Assembly: GCA_029204225.1 (NCBI GenBank)
Contig: CM055094.1
Location: 24,142,541-24,202,540 of the forward strand
Direction: 5' to 3'
Origin: Diphasiastrum complanatum
Taxonomy: Eukaryota; Streptophyta; Lycopodiopsida; Lycopodiales; Lycopodiaceae
DNA length: 60,000 nt
The translations under genes were made by a program, and so were the position numbers. A model generated the notes under the pieces. The model searched no databases. It saw only the letters and a program-made list of their open reading frames with translations, and was not told where the DNA came from. Below are positions 30,841-43,555 of this stretch, in pieces; position 1 is the stretch's first letter, and every line of letters starts with the position of its first letter.

Positions 30841-31110
30841 AAAACAGACCTTAGTAGCATTATCCTCCACAGAATCGGAATACATAGTTGTCACAAATGC
30901 TACCGAGGCAATTTGGCTGAGAAACCTGCTTGTAGATATCGAAATTTTGCAGTCACATCCAACGACCCTTACCATGACAATCAAAGTGCCATTGCACTAT
31001 CTCTAAATCCAAGATTTCACTCCCAAAGTAAGCATATTGAATTTGATATCACTATCTTAGTGAGAAAGTGCAAAGCAAGGAAATTTCTCTGATTTACTAC
31101 ACAAAACTAC
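30841..31110 (+). pseudogene. Copia E RNase H C-terminus
   Basis: After a frameshift, two plus-strand frames read SEYIVVTNATEAIWLRNLLV and YHDNQSAIALSLNPRFHSQ followed by SKHIEFDI, the classic copia RNase H segment. It is followed at 31209-31218 by a polypurine tract (AAGGGGGGG) and an LTR start. Confidence 0.88.
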
Positions 31111-31218
31111 AAACAACAAATTACTTCACCAAAGCTCTATCAAAGGAGCATCATTTCAAATTTAACAATATGTTAAATTTGAAAATAAAAAATTTTCAAG
31201 ATTCACATTAAGGGGGGG

Positions 31219-32100
31219 TGTTGGAACTCTATGCTCAAGCCCAATTGCTTTAGGTAATGAGCGTCCTGAAAAATCTGTATATACTTACTTTTGGAAAAAA
31301 AAAATACAAAAAATATAAAGACTCAAAATTTTAACAAAGGATCAAAAAATTCAGAATCAAATTTTTTCGACCCAAGCCTATTTTTTGACCCAATGTCATT
31401 CTTGTCAAAGAGAGATTTTTCGACCCTGGGTCGCGGGTAGGATCGGTTCTAATTTTTTCGGGCGTCTTCGACCCTAGATCGGATGGGATCAGGTCTAATA
31501 AATCCAAACCTCTTCGACCCTGGATTGGATAGGATCGGGTCCCTTTTGTATATTTTCTGACCCTTTGTATAAATCCGACCCAGTGTATAAATTCGACCCA
31601 GTGTATAAATCCGACCCCTTGTAGAAATCCGACCCTTTGTAATTAGAAATCCGACCCACTTACCATTAAATAACGGTGGCCTTCTGTGGAACTGTAAGTA
31701 GTTTAACTTAGGATTCCAATGCATGGATCAACTGACTTCCAGTCATCAATGATGGAGTCAACGCCTAGACATGCATCTTTTGTAACAATGATTCGGACAT
31801 TATTTTGTAACAAGAATCTGTGATTAAGTAGGTTTTTAGAATCAGTTAGTCGATCTGATTTTCAAGCTATCAACAATTTTTCAACTGAAGTCTGTTTTGC
31901 GCCTTCACGCTCCTTGTACTCACATTTTTAATATCAAGTTGTGTGCAAGATTTGTGTCTACATTCTGATTGTTCCATTGCTAATTGTGAATCGATTTTGT
32001 CTTGAATATTTACTAGTAACTGTTGTGCTTCCGATTTGTCATCCATCCGCTCATCACTTCCGCTGCTGATCACCACATTTCCATAGATTTCCTACAAGCT
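31219..32100 (+). repeat. 3' LTR of copia E (right end approximate)
   Basis: The LTR starts TGTTGGAACTC at 31219 after the G-rich polypurine tract. Its 3' border is not fixed because no second LTR was found. It includes at 31555-31660 five or six tandem copies of a 17-bp unit, TGTATAAATCCGACCCA, preceded by a longer TTCGACCCTGG-type series (31370-31545). Confidence 0.65.
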
Positions 32101-32774
32101 GTTACCTGCCACCATCCCACAAAACACAACTACACGAGTGAGTTACATGAGAAAGACAGGTGTCATAGCTGAGCATCAGTTGTTATCCATGTCCGAAACA
32201 AGATTCACTATCTTATCATCTTGATTGCAATTACAAATAACTCGTCCAATCTTCCCTATCATGCATTTCATAATTAGCAGTACATTATGCCCTATAATGA
32301 AACCGTATCAGTGCAGATGACATATTGATCAGTACAAGAGCAAAAAGAATGTATTAAGTTCACATAAGCATTCTACACGTAAGAAGTTGTCTTGCAATAC
32401 ACAGATGAAAAGAGACTTGACTTTGGCAACAATGCTAGGCACTAGGGCAGATCTGTGCCATACTAGCCCCAAGGACTTCCCATGAGAAATGTTTGGGAGT
32501 TCAAGCACCTTACAGCTTGGGTTAATCCATGCCATTCAACCACGTCAAAGTCAAACTCTACACAAGTCCATAGCTTACTCACAAAAGCCACCCTTAAGCT
32601 TTAATAATTTTAAACCTTACTATTGGTATCATAGACCAATCTTTATAAAATTCAAAGCATGAAACATAAACAGTTTTAAGAACATAACTTCAAAACCAAT
32701 CACTTTAAGCAACTCTTGAAGTCCCTTATATGTGCATGAACCGTATTGTAGTGTTGGGTGAGACTACATTCCAT
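32101..32774. other. Intergenic DNA, no feature recognised
   Basis: No domain or repeat partner was found. The only open frame is 68 codons (minus, 32329-32535) without motifs. Confidence 0.4.
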
Positions 32775-33350
32775 GTTGGTGTAATTTTATAAAGCTTCAT
32801 ACCTGAATGCGAGGCGAAGTCATTTCCTACAAGCTACCCATCTCCAACTGCTTAAGCGAAACCCTCCTAATGTACTAATGATTTCAAACTGAAAGTAACG
32901 GGTCAATGGTAGTGCAACCTCCTTAGAATAGTATCATAATCTTAGAACAGTGTTTACATCAATCAAACGTAACTCATTGTTTGAAATCAAGTACTATTGT
33001 CTTCAAATGTCATAGACTCTGTATTTGAGTACTTTGATTTTGGCAGTCTTAAAAGCCAAACTGATCATTTTCATCATAATAGTTTTTAAACCGTCAGTTT
33101 CGTCCAGAGGAATATTTTCATAACATTTAGAAATATCGGTAGCTTTAATTGTATATATGAGTTTGAATAAATTAAGATAGAAATCGAAAAATGAATCACA
33201 TTGCCATAGTAAAGATGTATCCCCATTTAGGACGCTCTTGTATGTGTTTGCCTTAAGGCCTGCATCTTTCATAATGAAAGAAGGATACAGCATACCAAGA
33301 GCTCCTGTCAAGAATTTAGCAAGTTTGGAAAAACAACAATCATGTGCCAT
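32775..33350 (-). pseudogene. Penelope-like reverse transcriptase fragment
   Basis: The minus strand (33003-33353) reads FSKLAKFLTGALGMLYPSFI, then IKATDISKCYENIPLDETDG, followed by a hydrophobic helix. The Asp in ATDISKCYENIP fits RT motif A as found in Penelope-like and related plant reverse transcriptases, not copia or gypsy. Downstream (32775-32965) the frame is broken but is matched in inverted orientation at 38322-38515. The join to copia F at 33350 is abrupt. Motif C was not found, so the family assignment is moderate. Confidence 0.5.
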
Positions 33351-33351
33351 C

Positions 33352-34476
33352 ATGTGTGTCTACTACAAAAGAGTTTGTATGGCCTTAAACAAGCACCAAG
33401 GAGTTGGTATGCTAAGCTTAACACTTTTTTACTCTCTCAAGGCTTTGTTATGAGTGAGTATGATCATTCACTTTATTATAGGTTTGCTGGAATTGATGTT
33501 ACCATCTTGCTAATCTATGTAGATGATATTATCTTGAGTGGTGGAGACAATCAAGATGTGGAGAATATCAAGAATGCTCTTAAGAAGGAGTTTGAGGTGC
33601 ATGATCTTTGTAATTTGCATTACATTTTGGGAATAAAAGTCATTAGATCTTCTGAATCTACTTTCATTTGTCAAGAGAAGTATGCTAATTATTCTAGAAA
33701 GATTTCATATGGTAGATGCAAAAGCTAGTGATACACCTATGGAGTCTCATGTAAAGCTAACTATAAGAGGTAATGAAAGATCCTTCGAGGACATTACTCT
33801 CTAGAGGAAGCTAGTTGGTTCACTCATCTATCTAACCATTACTAGACCATATCTAAGCTATTGTGTTGGAAGATTGAGTCAATTCATGCAAGATCCTAGT
33901 GAGGAGCATTGGAAGCTAGGAAAGCGAGTTTTGAGGTACATCATTGGAACTCGAGGTTTTGGCATATTTTATGAGGGATCATCACTTGATATTTTTGGAT
34001 TTTTAGATTCGGATGGAGATGTAATGGATAGGAAATCCATTAGTGCTCATTGTATTTTCATAGGTGATGGAGCTATATCATGGATGTCGAAGAAACAAGC
34101 CACTATCTCATTGTCATCTAGTGAGGCTAAGTACAAAGCTCTTACACATTGCACAAAAGAGATGGTATGGATCAAGAGGATGATCAAGGATCTTCTCTTG
34201 CTGGATTTTACAGAGAGCCCAATCATCTTTTGCGACAATCAATCAGCCCAAAGGTTGGCATCCAATCCTATCTTGCATGCTAGGAGCAAGCATATTGAGG
34301 TGCAATATCACTTTGTGAGGGAGCAAGTCGTTACAAAGGAGGTGGAGCTTCAACATGTGTCTTCAAGAGAATGTGAAGCTGATATCTTCACCAAATCATT
34401 GGGAAAGGACTTGTTCATGAAGCATAGGACTTCACTTGGAGTGCTATCAAAGTCTATGCTAAAACCAGTTGAAGAG
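33352..34476 (+). pseudogene. Copia F reverse transcriptase and RNase H (5' truncated)
   Basis: The sequence begins within RT: KSLYGLKQAPRSWYAKLNTF, then LLIYVDDIILSGG with the catalytic YVDD, and LHYILGIKVIRSSESTFICQ. A frameshift near 33725 is followed by the RNase H frame (33874-34485) with MSQFMQDPSEEHWKLGKRVL, ISLSSSEAKYKALTHCTKEM, IFCDNQSAQRLASNPILHAR and ADIFTKSLGKD. It is highly similar to copia H (41446-42550), which keeps more of the 5' part. The truncation point abuts the Penelope-like fragment. Confidence 0.93.
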
Positions 34477-34480
34477 GGAG

Positions 34481-34902
34481 TGTGAAAGTTTCAACTAGTT
34501 TGATCATTTTGTTAATATTTTCATATTTGGCATATTGAGACCAAAACTTGTTTTAGACTTAAAGATTGACTTTTCAAAGTTCATTAGTCTAAATTTCATT
34601 TGAATAAACACTGTTTGAAAGTGTGGGAAAGCTTGTAGGCGAGTTTTAGGAGATTCAAATTTGAATAGTTGGGTACATTGAATCTAGACCCAAAAATAGT
34701 AGGGTTAGCATTTTGGAGAGAAAGCCAAGTGGCCAAATAGGGTTTGGACCTACTATAAATAGATGTAACTTGTGGAGAGAGTGATCTTATCTCTTCTCTA
34801 TCTCATTTCATGCTTATACATGGTTCTCCTATCCATTGGTGCACTATATTGGTGATTGCATGCAATTTTATGTGTAGAATGATCCATAATTGCTATTTTC
34901 CG
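34481..34902 (+). repeat. 3' LTR of copia F
   Basis: The LTR begins TGTGAAAGTTTCAACTAG directly after GAAGAGGGAG (polypurine tract). It carries a TATA-like CTATAAATAGA near 34753 and continues to about 34902, where similarity to the copia H LTR stops. The junction with copia G gag is sharp. Confidence 0.85.
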
Positions 34903-35700
34903 TCAAATCCATCAAGGATTATGTTTCTGAAGTCAAAGTTGAATAGTGCCCGAATGGAGCAAGGAGAGCACATTCAGACTTACATGACCAGCATCAAGAC
35001 AATGAGAGATGAACTACATTCTATTGGTGAGCGCATACGTGATGTTGAGCTGGTGCACAATGCATTGTGCGGCATTGCAGAATCTTATCAGATGTTTGTG
35101 AGTGGGATAGCATCAAGAGAAAGATTACCAACCTTTGACGAGCTCATAGGAACCTTGATGCAGGAGGAGCAACGACGAGAGATGGTGAAAGCTAGATGTC
35201 AAAATACTGATGATCAAGCACTTGCGACATGCCAAAAACAAGGCAAAGGCAAGGGCAAGAAGAAGTCTAAGCAGCAATTCGCCAAGACTCAGGAGGATGA
35301 GGGCTCATCTAGCAAGACCAAGAAGATGGGCAAATGCTTCCATTGCAGCAAAAAGGGCCATTGGAAAAGCGAGTTTCAAAAATTCTTGGCGGAATCAGGC
35401 AAGGGAAAACCAAAGCAAGCAAGTAATCTTGTCGATGAAGCCGGTGAGATTAAAGACTCTAGCATCTTTATATCAGCATTGTCATCCAATCAAGATGATC
35501 AAGCGTGGTACATTGACTCGGGAGCCACAAGACACATGACAGGTAATAAAGATTGGTTCAGTAGCTTAAAAGAATTGGATAATGGAACGTCTGTTTTACA
35601 AGCAAATGGTGATGTGTGCAAGATCAAGGGGATAGGCACTATCATGTGGATAATGGAACGTCTGTTTCACATTGAAAAACATAGGTCCTACTTGCTATGT
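34903..35700 (+). pseudogene. Copia G gag and protease
   Basis: The frame 34810-35733 enters Gag in its middle: MFLKSKLNSARMEQGEHIQT, MRDELHSIGERIRDVELVHN and ERLPTFDELIGTLMQEEQRR. It continues with a Lys-rich stretch, a zinc knuckle CFHCSKKGHWKSEF in which the last Cys has become Phe, and a protease start AWYIDSGATRHMTGNKDWFS. After about 35640 it jumps to integrase C-terminal sequence, so the central pol part is deleted. The Gag N-terminus is replaced by the copia F LTR. Confidence 0.9.
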
Positions 35701-37655
35701 TTTTCAATCATTAGATACAAGAAAGAAGGATGATCCTACATCCATCAAATGAGTCTTTGTTGGTTATGGTGAAAATAGCAAGGGATATAGAGTCTATAAT
35801 CCTATTACTAAAAAGATTTTAATGAGTAGAGATGTTACATTTGATGAAGGTAACTACTACAAGATGAATGAAAGTGCTACTAATCCCTTTTATGTCAAGG
35901 ATCTTGCAAGATCTGAGGAGGAGCTCACTATTGATCAAGATTTTGAGAATCCATCTCAAGACCCGAGTGCTCCAAGAAGATCTACATGAAGGAGGGCCGA
36001 GCCATCAAGGCTCACCTATGTTGACAAAGGTGAACAAAAGGAAGATCTTCATTCTCTTACCTCTTATACTTTTCTTACATCTATGCTTGATGAGCCAAGT
36101 TGTTTTGAAGATGCATTAGAGGAGTTCTAAATCCAAAAAAGTTTGTAAAGATTCTTTTTATATTTTTTCTCAATTTTTTCCTACACATGGACCAATCAAA
36201 ACACTCAAATTTGAAATCTATGTAACGTAACTTTTTTATTCCACTTTTTGATTCCACATTCTTTTTGGAGCTCAAAACTCCTCTAATGCTATGGAGTCAC
36301 ACGAATGGAGGTATGCCATGCAAAAGAAGTATGATGCTCTTATGGAAAATCATACATGGAAGCTTGTAGATCCTCCACATGGAAGAAGACCACTTGAATG
36401 CAATGGATCTATATATGAAGTACAATCAAGATGGAAGCATCAAAAAGCATAAAGCAAGGCTAGTGGCTAAAGGGGTTCTTGCAAACCAAGGGAGTAGATT
36501 TTGATGAAACTTTTGCTCCTGTTGCTAAACTAGTTTCTATAAGGTTGATCATTTTTCTTGCAACTACTTTAAATTGGCTTCTTTTTCATCTTAATGTGAC
36601 TAATGCCTTTCTAAATGGCTATTTGGAAGAGGAGATCTTCATAAGGCAACCCGAGGGCTTCATCAAGGAAGATCAAGAAGAAAAAGTATGTTTGTTGCTA
36701 AGAAGCCTTTATGGACTTAAGCAAGCACCTAGAGCTTGGTACTCTAGGTTGAATGCCTTCTTAACCTCTATTAATTTTGTTGTAAGTGCTTATGAACCTT
36801 CTTTGCACTTAAGATTAAATGATGGTAAGATCATCATTTTTATTTTGTATATAGATGACTTTATCCTTAGTGGTAATGATCATGATGGTATAAAAGAAGT
36901 GAAAATAGCATTGTCTAGAGAGGTCAAGATGGTGGATCTTGTTGTTCTTCATCTCATACTAGGAATAGAAGTATCAAGAGGAAAAGATTTCAGTTTTATT
37001 TGTCAATCCAAATATGCAAATTTGAAATGAAAGATTGTTAAGGAATAGATACTCCTATGGGGCAAAATGTGAAAGCCTCTAATGTTGCTGATGAAGCATC
37101 CTTTGAGGACATTAACCTACATAGAAGACTTATAGGCTCCCTAATCTATCTTACTATAACTAGGCCTGATCTAAGTTATAGTGTTGGTAAGCTTAGCCAA
37201 TCTATGCAAAATCCATTGGTATGTCATTGGAAAAATGCTATAGGGGTGTTGAGGTACAAGCATTTTGTATCATGGATCTAACCTTGCTTTGAGGGCATGT
37301 TCGGATGCTGACTTTGTAGGTGATAAGATGGATAGGAAGTCCACGAGTGCTTTTTCTACCTTCCTTTGTGATGGCATAGTGTTTTGGCTTTTCCAAAAGC
37401 AAGACACAATATCTCTATCTTCAACCGAGTCGGAATACAAGGCCTTAACTGTGGCAGGTGCATTACAAAGACCAAAGATAATTCGCCAAGGAGCAACCAA
37501 TCATATATTGTGACAACCAATCAAGCCAAGCATTAGCAACCAATCCCACATCCCATGCAAGGAGCAAGCACATAGAGATTGATCACCATTTTGTGAGGCA
37601 AAAGGTTCAAGCAAAGGAGATCAAGCTACAACATGTATCTTTTTCAGATTGCCTT
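35701..37655 (+). pseudogene. Copia I integrase C-terminus, RT and RNase H
   Basis: From 35740 broken frames give VGYGENSKGYRVYNP and TFDEGNYYKMNESAT, then a linker; these closely resemble copia K (53390-53480). A MITE interrupts the gene at 36114-36288. RT follows: DFDETFAPVAKLVSIRLIIF with the catalytic Asp region, RSLYGLKQAPRAWYSRLNAF and FILYIDDFILSGND, in which the YVDD box is YIDD. RNase H (37057-37655) has SLIYLTITRPDLSYSVGKLS and SLSSTESEYKALTVAGALQ. It ends where a (CT)72 tract replaces the last residues. There is no LTR on its right. Confidence 0.9.
36114..36288. mobile_element. MITE-like foldback element in copia I
   Basis: Terminal inverted repeats ATTAGAGGAGTT and AACTCCTCTAAT bound about 175 bp of AT-rich, non-coding DNA that interrupts the copia reading frame. 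The interior shares CAAATTTGAAATCTATGTAA and CATGGACCAATCAAA with the inverted right shoulder of the 28581-29320 element, so both belong to one family. Confidence 0.85.
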
Positions 37656-37658
37656 GCT

Positions 37659-38321
<663 letters not shown>

Positions 38322-38640
38322 TTTGATTGATGTAAACACCATTCTAAGATTACGATAATCTTTTAAGGAGGTTGCACTACCATTAACCTGTTACTTTTGG
38401 TTTGAAATCATTATACGTAAGGAGGATTTTGGTTAAGCAGTTGGAGATGGGTAGCTCGCAGGAAATGACTTCGCCTCGCTTATAAGTATGAATCTTTATG
38501 AAATTATGTGAAGGATTTCAAATCATTATGATCCAATCCACTTGAAAGATCTTTGGTTAGAAAGAGAAATACACTACCAATCTCACCAATGTAGAAAATT
38601 AGCATCTACACACAAAATGAGATGCAAACACTAATGCACA
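38322..38640 (+). repeat. Inverted partner of the Penelope-like fragment, joined to a second inverted repeat
   Basis: Bases 38322-38515 are the reverse complement, with about 80-85% identity by eye, of 32775-32965; for example GTTTGATTGATGTAAACACC and CAGTTGGAGATGGGTAGCT. Directly after this, 38515-38640 is the reverse complement of 46502-46620 (CACACAAAATGAGATGCAAA against TTTGCATCTCATTTTGTGTG). The two junctions show stepwise rearrangement. Confidence 0.8.
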
Positions 38641-38648
38641 TCCCATGC

Positions 38649-38912
38649 CTATCTAGGTGTGATGACATCACTTATGTGGATAATGATGTGGTCTTTCATT
38701 AACAAGTTGATGAAGGCCAAAGCTCTCCTCGCCTTCCTGTCGAACACTTCTATGTCCGCTTTATTTGGCGATCTTCTCTCATCACCTATGACGACATTCC
38801 ACAGTTTCTTCTTTATCAATATGTTTTTCATTTTGAATTTCCACACCGCATAGTTGGAAATCTCGTCCAATTTGCTATTTTCACTCAAAATGGACTCTCC
38901 CATATTTGCCAT
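38649..38912 (-). pseudogene. Copia gag N-terminal fragment
   Basis: The minus strand reads MANMGESILSENSKLDEISN then YAVWKFKMKNILIKKKLWNV, the start of a copia Gag (NYxxWKxKM signature), for 87 codons. No LTR, primer site or further Gag is seen. It lies beside the inverted repeat block. Confidence 0.75.
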
Positions 38913-40388
38913 CTCAAAACTGCCTAAAACTGCAACCGTAGGTTAAAAGAAGTGTTTCGAGTACAATGGCAACGTCAATAACTTATTTTGATGACCTGTT
39001 AAAATTTCACACCATGGCGTCCTGTTGCTTAGGTGGCATTTCGCAAGCCAAGTCACTTTTCAAACGTGAAAGGTTTTTTACCTCACACTCCTGACTACCC
39101 GCTCTCTGAAAGGGGCAAAAGAGATTGACGTCCACTGAGCGCATTCTCCGCTCCAATCACTCTATTTTGTCGTACCATACTTGCAAGTACAGTCCCGGTG
39201 CCCTTCGTTTGGAGTCTATAGCCCTCCGTTTGGCCCAAATAGGCTAAAGGAGGTGAAAATAGGGGTTTTTGAGTTTTTGAACTATTTCTTCACCTTGAAG
39301 AAACTTCACACTTTAAGAAACTTGGGACCTAACTGTTGGATTTACTCCTACTCTCTTAAATCCCATTTTTAATCTGCCTCCATTCTTGCTGCATATTTAC
39401 TAACATTGTCACGCAGCCTGCATATTTATATGCAAATTCACATAGACGAATAAAGGGCAAAAGAATCGCAAACATTGTGTTTTTACATAGGTTATGGTGA
39501 CAGGCGAAAAGAGGACACTATCCTACAGAATGTCGAACGTGCCTTGAAAGCTAAGGCACCCTGTAAATCTTATCCTAAGGCCATTCGTAAGAGTGACCCA
39601 CTTTTTGCATCATCAACGTTCACTTCAGCACTGGTTGACGTCGCACCCTTTTTTACGCTCACTCCATGCAGTTGCGCTAACAGATTTGACAATGATTGCA
39701 GCCACCCACGATCTCCTACAGATAGCACATCCACTCTGTACTTTCACATCTGCACACCTGTAATAATATGTATATATATTGGATACCATTCATGTATTCA
39801 AGATATAGAGAGAGTTAGATGAGAAGCGAGATAAGAAGAGACTAAGTGAAGAGGTTTCATTCCTCACTACAGACAAAATAAGCTTCGTAGGGCACGCGGT
39901 TTCGTCCGCTATTTTATTGTGCTCTACCGCAAAATTAACTTGTATATATGATATACTTAATCTGATACAGCTCTTTGTTCTGCATTCAAATCTGTGTTAA
40001 TATTGCTATTCTTGTTCTTCATTTTGTCTGATCTTTCTAATAATAGATGATCAACTTTTAGTCTTATCTTTCGCGAATAATTTGCGACATATTATCAGTC
40101 GAGCACAGTCTAGCTCTTCTCGAATCATTCACGACAGATAATTTGTCTTGCAATTTGCGACAAATTATTCATCTAGCGCTTCATCCATTAAATGTTTGGC
40201 TACGTAATCTAGACTGACTGTGATTTCTATCACTAATGTTCTCTTCAATCTGATAGACGTAGTCATGCTTACGGAGAGAGTCAAACAATCCATTCCGCTG
40301 CGCATGAACATTTTTTGTTTGAGTTCGCTTCTCGTTCGTTTCTTGTTCGAGTTCATTTCTCGTTCGTGTTCATCATTTATGATCAAGA
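38913..40388. other. Intergenic DNA, no gene recognised
   Basis: This contains TATA-rich sequence (39765-39780) and, at 40075-40165, repeated AATTTGCGACA/AATAATTTG phrases that form small inverted pairs. Frames of 110-115 codons here have no motifs. Some of it may be leader or LTR DNA of a copia element, but no partner was found. Confidence 0.4.
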
Positions 40389-42550
40389 GGGAGTATACAA
40401 CATCAAGGACACCACAACAAAATGGAGTGGCTGAAAGAAATAATAGGACTTTATGTGAAAGTGCTAAAGCTATGAGGTTATGTGCTAATCTTGACAAACC
40501 ATTTTGGGATCAAGGTTTGTCGTGTGCCATTTTTTTTGTGCAATAGGTGGCCAAGTGCTATTTTGGATGGACGGACACCTTTTGAGATGCTATTCAAGAG
40601 GAGGCAGAGTGTCAACTTTCTAAACCTTTGGATGCACATGCTATGTCAACATTACTCTTGATAATAGGACCAAGGAGGATCCATCTTCAAGAAGAGGTAT
40701 TTTTGTTGGATATAGTGAGGTGAGTAAAGCCTACAAGGTTTACATTCCTTCTACTAACAAAGTGATTGCTGGTAGAGATGCCATTTTTGATGAGAGAAAC
40801 ATTCCAAAAGTGTCTTGAAGCATGATTGATAAAGGTGTGGATGGATCTAACATTCTTGATGTTGATGTTAAGGATCCTACTTTGGATGGTGATGATGATG
40901 GACCTTCATCAAGTCAAAAGCCAAGGAGAACATCAAGGGAAAGACAAGTACCTTCAAGTCTCACATATGATCAAAAGGGTAAGCAAGTAGTTTATGGAAA
41001 TTATGTTGCTTTCCTAACCTCTTTTGATGAGCCTACAAGTGTAGATGAAGCAAGGAAAGAAGAGGAGTGGATCCAAGCAATGGATCTTGAGTATCAAACT
41101 CTTATGAAGAATGGAACATGGAGATTGGTGGAGTTGCCTAAGGACAAGAAAGTTATTGGATGCAAATGGATCTTCAAGGTGAAGACAAATCAAGATGGAT
41201 CCATCAACAAGTACAAGGCAAGGTTAGTGGCAAAAGGATATGGTCAATAACAAGGGATTGACTATGATGAGACCTTTGCACTCGTGGCAAAGATGGTAAG
41301 CATTCGAGTCATCATTTCACTTGCTACAGTTTATGGATAGGATCTATGGCAAATGGACATTTCAAATGCATTCTTGAATGGTGATCTTGAGGAGGAAGTG
41401 TACATGGAGTAGCCCGAGAGCTACATTTCATCTACAAAGCCAAATCATGTGTGTCTACTACAAAAGAGCTTGTATGGCCTTAAGCAAGCACCAAGGAGTT
41501 GGTATGCTAAGCTTAACACTTTTTTACTCTCTCAAGGCTTTGTTATGAGTGAGTATAATCATTCACTTTATTATAAGTTTGCTGAAAATGATGTTACCAT
41601 CTTGCTAATCTATGTGGATGATATCATCTTGAGTGGTGGAGACAATCAAGATGTGGAGGATATCAAGAATGCTATTAAGAAGGAGTTTAAGGTGTATGAT
41701 CTTGGTAATTTGCATTACATTTTTGGAATAGAAGTCATTAGATCTTCTGAATCTACTTTCATTTGTCAAGAGACTCTATGCTAATTCTATTCTAGAAAGA
41801 TTTCATATGGTAGACACAAAAGCTAGTGATACACCTATGGAGGTAATGAAAGATCCTTCGAGGACATTACTCTCTATAGGAAGCTAGTTGGTTCACTCAT
41901 CTATCTAACCATTACTAGACCAGATCTAAGCTATTGTGTTGGAAGATTGAGTCAATTCATGCAAGATCCTAGTGAGGAGCATTGGAAGCTAGGAAAGCGA
42001 GTTTTGAGGTACATCATTGGAACTCGAGATTTTGGCATATTATATGAGGGATCATCACTTGATATTTTTAGATTTTCAAATTCGGACTATGATGGAGATG
42101 TAATGAATAGGAAATCCATTAGTGCTCATTGTATTTTCATAGGTGATGGAGTTATATCATGGATGTCAAAGAAACAAGCCACTATCTCATTGTCATCTAG
42201 TGAGGCCGAGTACAAAGCTCTTACACATTGCACAAAGGAGATGGTTGGGATCAAGAGGATGATCAAGAGTCTTCACTTGCTGGATATCTCAGAGAGCCCA
42301 ACCATCTTTTGTGACAATCAATCAGCCCAAAGATTTCCAACCAATCATATCTTTCATGCTAGGAGCAAGCATATTAAGGTGCAATATTATTTTGTGAGGG
42401 AGCAAGTCATTACAAAGGAGGTGGAGCTTCAACATGTGTGTCTTCAAGAGAATTTGTAGCTGATATCTTCAGCAAAGCATTGGGAAAGGACTTTTTAATG
42501 AATCATAGGACATCACTTGGAGTGTTATCAAAGTCCATGCTAAAACTAGT
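40389..42550 (+). pseudogene. Copia H integrase, RT and RNase H
   Basis: It starts in the integrase core at YTTSRTPQQNGVAERNNRTL with the catalytic Glu, loses frame, then shows an acidic linker (MIDKGVDGSN..., 40822), RT (TWRLVELPKDKKVIGCKWIF, KARLVAKGYGQ, a stop at 41248, then KSLYGLKQAPRSWYAKLNTF and IYVDDIILSGGD) and RNase H (41947-42459). Stops occur at 41338 and 41412. It is the longer relative of copia F. The polypurine tract GAAGAGGGAG lies at 42552-42561. Confidence 0.93.
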
Positions 42551-42561
42551 TGAAGAGGGAG

Positions 42562-42804
42562 TGTGGAAGATTCAACTAGTTTGATCATATTTGCTATATT
42601 TTCATATTTGGCATATTGAGGCCAACTTTGTTTTTAGACTTAGGGATTGACTTTTCAAAGTTCATTAGTCTAAATGTCATTTGAATAAACACTTTTTGAA
42701 AGTGCCGGAAAGTTAAAAGACGAGTTTGAGTAGATTCAAATTTGGATGTTGGGTACTTTGAATCTAGACCCAAAAATTTGTAGGGTTAGCATTTTGGAGA
42801 GAAA
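42562..42804 (+). repeat. Left part of the copia H 3' LTR
   Basis: TGTGGAAGATTCAACTAG onward matches the copia F LTR (34481-34720) closely. The match stops at GAGAGAAA, where copia J begins. It resumes at 46263 (GTAACTCATGGAGAGAGT). About 45 bp of the LTR, including the TATA-like segment seen in copia F, are missing at the join. Confidence 0.9.
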
Positions 42805-43555
42805 TGTTGATTTCACACGTGTGGATTGTCCACAACATGTACTTGTGATCTCCTAAGGTGTGTAGATGCATCAAGATCAAGACTAGATTGAGATTCAAGA
42901 TCAATCTTAGATCCTATGGCACAAACACACTACTACATGCATTCAATCACTTCCAACTCTGATTCACACGTGTGGGAAGTATTCAAAAAATATTCTAAGT
43001 AAAAACAAGTTGCTCTCCTCGGGTAGAGAGAGAAAAACCATCATGAGCTCTCGGGTAAAAAGAGAAAGCTAGAAATTCAATGACACTCAAAATCCACACA
43101 ATCACCAAATCAATTAGATCCAAAATGAGGAGTACAATGATACTAGTAGATCGAGCTACCACTATGCTTAACTATGATTGGACCACACTTTGTCACCTCT
43201 TAATCCTATTGAACCATTGATCCATGCACCTCTTAATTCTACTGGACTATATTCAAGCACACCTAAAATTCCTATTGGACCTCACATGGTTCCACCTCTA
43301 AATCCTATTGGACCTCTTAGAATTCATCAAACAAAGGTATTACACTTTTTTACACTCTAATTGGCACGAGTTTAGCCTCTTACTCTATTTTGGCTCAATA
43401 GTGGCATTACAAGTGGAAATGCATAATTTGCCATCTATGCCATATTTGTTCCTATCAAAATCCTACACCTAGATGCTTGATGTAAAAAACATAAGACCCC
43501 TATATCTAACATAGATAATCTTTTTCAATTCTTCACGCTACTCCTGAATAATTAT

